From positions 93,904-115,405 of IMG/VR virus record IMGVR_UViG_3300030331_002523: a stretch of DNA of 21,502 nucleotides; one strand, written 5' to 3'. The DNA is from a virus. Under the pieces are notes generated by a model. It searched no databases and was not told where the DNA came from. It was given only the letters and a program-made list of their open reading frames with translations. Each line of letters starts with the position of its first letter. Positions within the stretch are counted from its first letter, which is position 1. Position numbers and translations under genes: made by a program. Below are positions 16,620-21,502 of the stretch, one piece after another.

Positions 16620-17765
16620 ATGATACCAACTAACGCAAATAATCCTCAGAACTGTGACCCTATATCATCTAATTGTGTGATATGGCAAGGTCCAGACATT
16701 GAATGTGTAAATATATGTAATGGTGACACAGTAAGTACAGTAGTTGCTAGTATGGCAAATTTACTATGTTCACTTCAACAATCAATAGCCGGAGGTCTAG
16801 CTTTTGATATTACTCTTGTAGACCAAACAAATTTAGTTGGTCCTACTGCAACAACTCTTCAAGAACTTATACAGTTAATGATTGACAATATAATCTTGAA
16901 TCAAGGAGGTAGTAATACACCAGTTGGAGCTGATTCACTTTCATGTGAAGATGTATTTAAGTGTACAATGCCTATACCAGCATGTTTTGCGGAGTTGCCA
17001 GGAGTATCTCTTACAAATGATGGTAGCATACAAAATATACTTACTGAAGTAATGGATGAAATATGTGGTTTAAAAACATCATCCTCTACAAATGAAAGTA
17101 CAGCACAGCAAATATCAAAGAGAGTAACTACATTAGAGAATCAACCTCAAGGTGAACCGAACCCTAGAATATTTTCTAGTGGTGTTGTAAAAACAGGTGT
17201 ATTAACACCTATAGATGTTGTTGTTCAACAGTTAGATAAACAGTTTATACAATTACGTGGAGCTACTGGAACACCAGCAAATTTATCTTCAGCTACATCT
17301 AATCAGCCTAATTTACAAGTTCCATTATTTTCTGGTGGATATAGTAAAACTGTAAAACCTACAGTATCAAATTTAGCAGATTCATTGTTTAATGTATGGA
17401 CATCAATAGATGATATAAGAAAAGCATTAAAAGATGTACAAGATCATTGTTGTAATAGTACACAATTAACTATTATGGGTGGAGTAGGAAAGTTATATAC
17501 AACATCTACTACTTGTACAGCTTCATTAACAGCTGCAGGAAGTAATTCAGGATGCACTCAAATATGGAATAAAACTGGTGTACAATTTGACGTTACCTGT
17601 AGAGCTTATACATCTCCTTATAATGCTGGTCCTACAACAGAATTAATAAATGGTAATTGGTATGCATTATGTGGTGCTGCATCAGGTCCTACAGCTCAGT
17701 ATAGTACAACTGCACCTCATTGGAGTACACCACCACAAACAGGAGCAGGTGATAAATGTTCATAA
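16620..17765 (+). CDS. Fibre-like virion protein with conserved N-terminal attachment motif
   Basis: The 381-aa product opens with an N-terminal block (residues ~10-60) containing SNCVIWQGPDIECVNIC and then NGDTVSTVVASMANLLC, which I recognise from fibre-like proteins of Bacteroidota phages. The middle is helical, with a short coiled-coil-like stretch near residue 160-175 (QQISKRVTTLEN) typical of trimeric fibres, followed by beta-rich Ser/Thr/Gly sequence and a Cys-containing C-terminus (from ~residue 280: GGVGKLYTTSTTC). There is no signal peptide or enzyme motif. It lies between the giant fibre and the FN3 protein. A trimeric appendage docking through its N-terminus is the likeliest role. 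Start chosen at the first ATG after the promoter-like element. Confidence 0.62.
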   Translation: MIPTNANNPQNCDPISSNCVIWQGPDIECVNICNGDTVSTVVASMANLLCSLQQSIAGGLAFDITLVDQTNLVGPTATTLQELIQLMIDNIILNQGGSNTPVGADSLSCEDVFKCTMPIPACFAELPGVSLTNDGSIQNILTEVMDEICGLKTSSSTNESTAQQISKRVTTLENQPQGEPNPRIFSSGVVKTGVLTPIDVVVQQLDKQFIQLRGATGTPANLSSATSNQPNLQVPLFSGGYSKTVKPTVSNLADSLFNVWTSIDDIRKALKDVQDHCCNSTQLTIMGGVGKLYTTSTTCTASLTAAGSNSGCTQIWNKTGVQFDVTCRAYTSPYNAGPTTELINGNWYALCGAASGPTAQYSTTAPHWSTPPQTGAGDKCS

Positions 17766-17782
17766 TATAAAAATGTAAAAAA

Positions 17783-18325
17783 ATGATTTGTAATAATTGT
17801 AATTGTAATAGTGGAACTAAGTGTAGCAATGTACATTGTGGGTGTGCTGATACTTCAGTACCTATGCCATGTGTATACAATGATTGCAGAAGTAAAGATG
17901 CTGAATTATGTGAAGATATACAGTGTGCTGCATGTGTATCTTATTGCTCTAATACATTTAGCACACCAGTAGGTAACGAGACATTTACAATAGCATCAGG
18001 TGAAAGGTTAGATAGAATATTACAAAGAATAGCATTATTTATGTCAGATCCATCTTGTATTACTACAGCACCACAATTAGTTTATATAGTAACAACAACT
18101 AATAATTCTATAACAGTAGGATGGTCTGGAGTTCCAAATGGAGCAACAGTAAGTGTAGAATATAGAGTACCTGGTGCATCAGGATATCAAACAGCAGTAA
18201 CAGGTTTAAATTCTTCTGTAACAGATCATGAGATTACTAACTTACTTTCTAATCAAGTATATGAAATAAGAATAGTAAATGGATCATGTTCTTCAGTAAT
18301 TATAACAGCAGTAACATTAGTATAA
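17783..18325 (+). CDS. Cys-rich N-terminus plus fibronectin type III domain protein
   Basis: In 180 aa, residues 1-60 hold twelve of the protein's fourteen cysteines (CNNCNC, CGC, CAAC among them), a pattern for metal or disulfide cross-linking. Residues ~60-92 form a helical link (ASGERLDRILQRIALFM). Residues ~96-180 read as a fibronectin type III domain: an ITVGWSGVP strand, VEYRVPG, a GLNSSVTDHEITNLLSNQVYEIRI core and a final ITAVTLV strand. FN3 domains are common on phage surface proteins and bind glycans or the host surface weakly. It follows the 381-aa gene by 17 bases and ends before a strong terminator, so it is probably the last gene of the appendage operon. Its linker resembles the N-terminal block of the 381-aa protein in layout. 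Confidence 0.7.
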   Translation: MICNNCNCNSGTKCSNVHCGCADTSVPMPCVYNDCRSKDAELCEDIQCAACVSYCSNTFSTPVGNETFTIASGERLDRILQRIALFMSDPSCITTAPQLVYIVTTTNNSITVGWSGVPNGATVSVEYRVPGASGYQTAVTGLNSSVTDHEITNLLSNQVYEIRIVNGSCSSVIITAVTLV

Positions 18326-18370
18326 AACAAGAGAGTGAAGGGTTTATTGGTTTTCCTAAACTTAATTGTT

Positions 18371-18403
18371 GAGGCTCTGGGTTAACACGGAGCCTCTTTT
18401 TTT
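18371..18403 (+). terminator. Intrinsic terminator closing the appendage operon
   Basis: GAGGCTC (18371-18377) pairs perfectly with GAGCCTC (18390-18396) across a 12-nt loop and is followed by seven T residues (18397-18403). It lies 45 bases after the stop of the FN3 gene. Confidence 0.9.
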
Positions 18404-18405
18404 AT

Positions 18406-18421
18406 TATATTTGCAAATATA
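18406..18421 (+). promoter_or_regulatory. 16-bp perfect palindrome containing a TAnnTTTG box
   Basis: TATATTTGCAAATATA is its own reverse complement. Its left half, TATATTTG, matches the Bacteroidota -7 box TAnnTTTG, and the site sits directly after a terminator and 18 bases before the metallophosphoesterase ATG. It could be a promoter, an operator overlapping a promoter, or both. Confidence 0.45.
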
Positions 18422-18439
18422 TTAACCAACTTTTAAAAC

Positions 18440-19621
18440 ATGGACTCATTATTAGAAAAAATTAAAGCATCATTTAAATGGAAAAAAACAACAGAATATT
18501 GTGCAGAAAGATTAGGTATAACAACAGAGGACTATGAAGCCCTAAAAGATCTTGTAAAGGTAAGAGAATTACAAGAAAATAATTCTTCATCTTATGAGGT
18601 AAATTTAGATAAAGGTGAAGCAAAGATGGAAACTATAAGTTCATCTGAACCAAAGTCACCTGAAGAAATAATTGATATATTAAATATTGATACTACTCAG
18701 TGGAAACTTTCAAGTTATTGGAATAAACAAATGGGTGATCATTGGCGTGTATCTGCAATGGTTACAAAGATAAAAGATAATCAAATAGATAATGTAGCAG
18801 AATTATTAAAAGGTTTTAAACCAAAGAAATTTAAACCAACAAAAAGATTAAAAACTCCAGGAAAAGAAATAACAGCTGGAGTTTTGTCATTACAGGACAT
18901 ACATTTTGGTAAAGAAGGTAATGAAACTATTGATTTAGATTTTGAGGAAACTGTAAAAGATCTTGTTGACAGAGCAACAAGTGCACATCATTTAGAAAAA
19001 ATATTTTATGTTGTAGGAGGAGATCTTATTAACATGGATACATGGAGTGGTACTACTACAAGTGGTACTATGTTAGATAATTGTAAAACAGCTACAGAAG
19101 CATATAAACAAGCATTTGATGCTATACAATGGAGTATAAATTATATAAAACAATTTTGTGATGAATTACAAGTTATATATATACCTGGTAATCATGATAG
19201 ATTATCTTCATTTCATTTAGCACATGGTTTATCTAAATGTTTTGATGATCCTAATATACTTTGGGATGTAATTTATCTTGAGAGAAAAGTCTTTGTATAT
19301 GGAGATAATTTCTTTGCATTTGAACATGGTGATGTAAATACAAAAAATTCTTTAATGTTATATTCTATGGAGTATCCAAGAGAATGGGGTAAGACATTAT
19401 TTAGAACATTATATACAGGACATTATCATCATAAGAAAAAAATAGAATATATAACAGCACATGAAAATACAGGTTTTATGTTAAAAATATTACCAAGTTT
19501 ATCTAGAACAGATTATTATCATTATCACAATAAATTTGTAGGATCTAGAAGATCTGGTGTATTATCTATACATAGTCCAACTAAGGGTGAAATATGTGAG
19601 TTAACATATTCTCCTGAATAA
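18440..19621 (+). CDS. Calcineurin-like metallophosphoesterase
   Basis: The 393-aa protein has the full set of metal-binding motifs of this superfamily in order: D153-x-H155 in LQDIHFG, G194-D195 in VGGDL, G250-N-H252-D253-R, H296-G-D298, and G327-H328-Y-H330. These bind two metal ions and hydrolyse phosphoesters, often in DNA, RNA or nucleotides (Mre11/SbcD and many phage enzymes). Residues 1-145 are an extra N-terminal region: a helical start (YCAERLGITTEDYEAL, HTH-like) and a WKLSSYWNKQMGDHW segment; a comparable N-terminal arrangement precedes this domain in other phage phosphoesterases, which hints at nucleic-acid binding. It lies between fibre and connector genes, as in crAss-like genomes. 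Substrate is unknown. It has its own promoter-like palindrome; no Shine-Dalgarno. Confidence 0.88.
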   Translation: MDSLLEKIKASFKWKKTTEYCAERLGITTEDYEALKDLVKVRELQENNSSSYEVNLDKGEAKMETISSSEPKSPEEIIDILNIDTTQWKLSSYWNKQMGDHWRVSAMVTKIKDNQIDNVAELLKGFKPKKFKPTKRLKTPGKEITAGVLSLQDIHFGKEGNETIDLDFEETVKDLVDRATSAHHLEKIFYVVGGDLINMDTWSGTTTSGTMLDNCKTATEAYKQAFDAIQWSINYIKQFCDELQVIYIPGNHDRLSSFHLAHGLSKCFDDPNILWDVIYLERKVFVYGDNFFAFEHGDVNTKNSLMLYSMEYPREWGKTLFRTLYTGHYHHKKKIEYITAHENTGFMLKILPSLSRTDYYHYHNKFVGSRRSGVLSIHSPTKGEICELTYSPE

Positions 19622-19640
19622 CTTTTATTTATCCTCATTT

Positions 19641-19653
19641 TTTTGTAAATTAT
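19641..19653 (+). promoter_or_regulatory. Candidate promoter element TTTTGTAAATTAT
   Basis: This differs by one base from the 13-mers at 9998-10010 and 16590-16602 and lies 13 bases before the ATG at 19667, in a 45-base gap. It would serve the three-gene block that follows. Confidence 0.42.
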
Positions 19654-19666
19654 ATACGTAAGAGAT

Positions 19667-20188
19667 ATGATTAGTAATTTTAAAAAACCTGATTTAAACA
19701 AACCTAGATATAGGGAGAAAGTTTTAAGTTTATTAAATAGTGATACTTTAGAAAAATTTAAAGAAAAATATCCAATGTACTCTAGCGTTAGTAATCATAA
19801 GTTAAAGAAAGTTATTAATTTATTTAATGGGAAAATTTGGGAGAGAGTTATTGAAAATAGAAATGGCGTAGAGTTACCTGAAAGTCTAGGTTATTTATTT
19901 ATAGGGTCTTGTCCTCCTTCTAAAAAGGTAAATGTTGATTATGCCTTATCTAAGAAGTATGGGAAAGTTATAGAAAATAAAAACTGGGATACAAATGGAT
20001 ATGTAGGCAAGATATTTTATACTAACTACTCACCCAAGTATAAATTTAAAACTAGAGAGTTATGGCAGTTTAATGCTATAAGACAATTTAGAAGAGCTGT
20101 ATCTAAAATATACCCATCTAATTGGAGAAAGTATCATACAGTTAAAAATAAATTTAGAGTTGCGGATATGTATAAAAAAGAAAAATAA
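19667..20188 (+). CDS. Conserved basic crAss-like block protein, function unknown
   Basis: The 173-aa product is Lys/Arg-rich and hydrophilic. Recognisable landmarks are KPRYREKVLSLLN near the start, LPESLGYLFIGSCPPSKK in the middle (residues ~75-92), NWDTNGYVGKIFYTNY after it, and a final NWRKYHTV segment. I recognise this as a protein conserved in the virion block of crAss-like phages, normally next to ring-protein genes, without an assigned function. Its short GSCPPSKK motif with one Cys and the basic charge could suit nucleic-acid contact, but nothing proves this. It ends two bases before the next ATG (TAATTATG), as at 7726-7733, so it is co-translated with the next connector gene. Confidence 0.65.
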   Translation: MISNFKKPDLNKPRYREKVLSLLNSDTLEKFKEKYPMYSSVSNHKLKKVINLFNGKIWERVIENRNGVELPESLGYLFIGSCPPSKKVNVDYALSKKYGKVIENKNWDTNGYVGKIFYTNYSPKYKFKTRELWQFNAIRQFRRAVSKIYPSNWRKYHTVKNKFRVADMYKKEK

Positions 20189-20190
20189 TT

Positions 20191-20865
20191 ATGACAACAA
20201 TAGGAGAAGCAATATCTAGGGTACGTGGACAAATAAAAGCAGGAACTGAAGATGCTTTTATCACAGATAGATACATATATAGTTTAATAAAAAAGTATGC
20301 ACAACTTTTTATGAGAAGGCAAGATAATGCTAATAAGCTTATGAAGTTTAATAGTGTATGGAGAGAGTTAAAGTATGTAAAACTTATAGAAGTAGATAAA
20401 GTAGAAGCAAGTTGTGTAGGAATGAAAACTAACTGTATAATTAAAAGAACAAAAAAAAAGTTACCTACTTTTATGCAAGGCTATTGGGGACCATTGATTA
20501 GAACAGTTAGCTCTATTGATGGTGGTGTTGAGATACAACCAACAACTCCTGGTGGTTATGTTTCAATGTCAAAGACCACAACTTTTAAATATAATACTGC
20601 AAAATATTATTGGTTTCTTGATGGCTATTTATATTTACCTAATATTGACTGGGATGCAATTAAGTTAGAGGGTGTTTTTGAGGAAGATATATCTAAATGG
20701 ACATGTGAAGATGATGATGATTGTACTCCAAGATACTTACAAGATTTATATATTCCTGAATTTTTATTTTCTGAAATAGAAAATCAAATACTTAATACAG
20801 CATTTAATACAATTAAAGTACCATCTGATATTGATGGAGATAATAGTAAAAACATATATAGATAA
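20191..20865 (+). CDS. Connector/ring-type structural protein
   Basis: The 224-aa protein opens with a helical region (TIGEAISRVRGQI, then TDRYIYSLIKKYAQLFMRR), then beta-rich sequence with KYVKLIEVDKVEASC, a DGGVEIQPTTP turn, a YYWFLDGYLYLPNIDW strand pair and an acidic CEDDDDC loop, and ends in a helix (FSEIENQILN). This helix-then-beta order and the TDRYIYSLIKK motif are familiar from crAss-like neck/ring proteins that stack between portal and tail. No enzyme motif is present. Its TAA overlaps the next ATG (TAATG), a strong sign of coupled translation and probably of complex partners made in fixed ratio. Confidence 0.68.
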   Translation: MTTIGEAISRVRGQIKAGTEDAFITDRYIYSLIKKYAQLFMRRQDNANKLMKFNSVWRELKYVKLIEVDKVEASCVGMKTNCIIKRTKKKLPTFMQGYWGPLIRTVSSIDGGVEIQPTTPGGYVSMSKTTTFKYNTAKYYWFLDGYLYLPNIDWDAIKLEGVFEEDISKWTCEDDDDCTPRYLQDLYIPEFLFSEIENQILNTAFNTIKVPSDIDGDNSKNIYR

Positions 20866-21502
20866 TGAGCGTATCACACAAATATAGAACATTTGATCAA
20901 CTTCTTGAAAGTGTTAAAGTAGATTTTAACACTTATGATATGGAAGGTATGATTGAACCTCAACAATTAATTAAAGTAGCTATAAGAGTTAATTATGATT
21001 TAGGAATTAGAATACAAAGAACTAATAGTGTTATTTTAGATGTAGAAAATAGTAAAGCACAATTACCATCAGATTTTAGTACACTATGCTATGCTGCTAT
21101 TTGTGGAAAATTTAAAATTAATAACACAATGCCATCTGGAACGCATATAGATACCACACAACCTAAGTATACTCCTGAGCCTGGTTTTACTGGACCATGT
21201 GATGATCCTGAGTGTAAAGATGTTTGTGTAATAAAAGAGTGTGATGAAAATTATATGGTAATACAAAGGATAGGACCTAATACATTTAGAGAGTTCAGTA
21301 TGTTTCATCCTTTAAGAATATCTGATGTAAGTGGAACAACTTGTGAAATTGATTGTCCAAATTTAGGAATAACTTCTAGAGACTATGCAGAAATCAAAGA
21401 TGGTTTTTTATTAACAAACTTTACATCAGGTAAAGTATTTTTATCATATAGTGCTACTATGGAAAATCAAGGAGGAGAGTTAATTGTACTAGATCATCCA
21501 TA
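20865..21502 (+). CDS. Connector/ring-type structural protein, 3' truncated by window edge
   Basis: The frame starts with the ATG in TAATG and stays open for 212 codons to the right edge. The product begins MSVSHKYRTFDQLLESVKVD, then GMIEPQQLIKVAIRVNYDLG, a start I recognise from crAss-like virion proteins. It continues with a beta element LPSDFSTLCYAAICG, a Cys-rich loop (CDDPECKDVC), and near the cut a strand pair KDGFLLTNFTSGKVFLSY followed by acidic ILDHP-like VLDHP. The LPSDF element and a late FLSYSA ... VLDHP resemble phage head-tail adaptor proteins that have N-terminal helices plus a beta-sandwich. The missing C-terminus may carry the closing helix. Confidence 0.68.
   Translation, partial: MSVSHKYRTFDQLLESVKVDFNTYDMEGMIEPQQLIKVAIRVNYDLGIRIQRTNSVILDVENSKAQLPSDFSTLCYAAICGKFKINNTMPSGTHIDTTQPKYTPEPGFTGPCDDPECKDVCVIKECDENYMVIQRIGPNTFREFSMFHPLRISDVSGTTCEIDCPNLGITSRDYAEIKDGFLLTNFTSGKVFLSYSATMENQGGELIVLDHP

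Noticed and set aside
21084-21308. 74-aa minus-strand frame near the right edge
   Set aside because: Lies wholly within the convincing plus-strand connector gene that begins at 20865.

Overview
The window is a 21.5-kb, strongly AT-rich, fully plus-strand block of virion genes from a tailed phage. It most resembles a crAss-like phage (order Crassvirales or a close relative) infecting a Bacteroidota host, probably an aquatic Flavobacteriia-type bacterium. This rests on recognised family resemblance and gene order: TerL C-terminus, portal with a Gln-rich C-terminal coiled coil, probable scaffold, HK97-fold major capsid protein, a conserved capsid-adjacent protein, connector/ring proteins. Supporting host signs are SprB-like and GCTD...DDGSC adhesin repeats, A-tracts directly before most AUGs, near absence of Shine-Dalgarno sequences, and one exact TAnnTTTG-type promoter box. 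No database search was run, so the taxonomic call is an inference.

Layout. 3-7728 is the head module: partial TerL, a 40-codon ORF, portal, acidic scaffold-like protein, MCP, and a conserved 338-aa protein, followed at 7731 by a first connector/ring candidate. 8584-18325 is an appendage island: a conserved 445-aa structural protein, a 181-aa protein, a 45-aa CxxC zinc-ribbon-like protein, a 1937-aa modular cysteine-rich fibre/adhesin, a 381-aa fibre-like protein and a 180-aa Cys-rich/FN3 protein. 18440-21502 is a second conserved block: metallophosphoesterase, a basic conserved protein of unknown role, and two connector/ring-type proteins, the last cut by the window edge. The portal-to-muzzle neck, muzzle and virion RNA polymerase genes of a crAss-like phage would be expected outside or downstream, but are not in view.

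Expression. Three good intrinsic terminators follow the MCP, the 445-aa gene and the 180-aa gene. A shared 13-mer (TTTTGTAWATTAT) occurs in three intergenic gaps and is a candidate phage promoter element. The 145-nt gap before the 445-aa gene is the longest non-coding stretch; it carries a foldable leader and the only canonical Shine-Dalgarno of the window. Junctions elsewhere are tight (TAATTATG twice, TAATG once, an 8-nt overlap once). Stops are 14 TAA, 2 TAG and no TGA; no long ORF is broken by TAG or TGA, so the standard bacterial code fits. There are no tRNAs, CRISPR arrays, insertion sequences or integrase genes that I can support, and no gene-free stretch over 300 bases.
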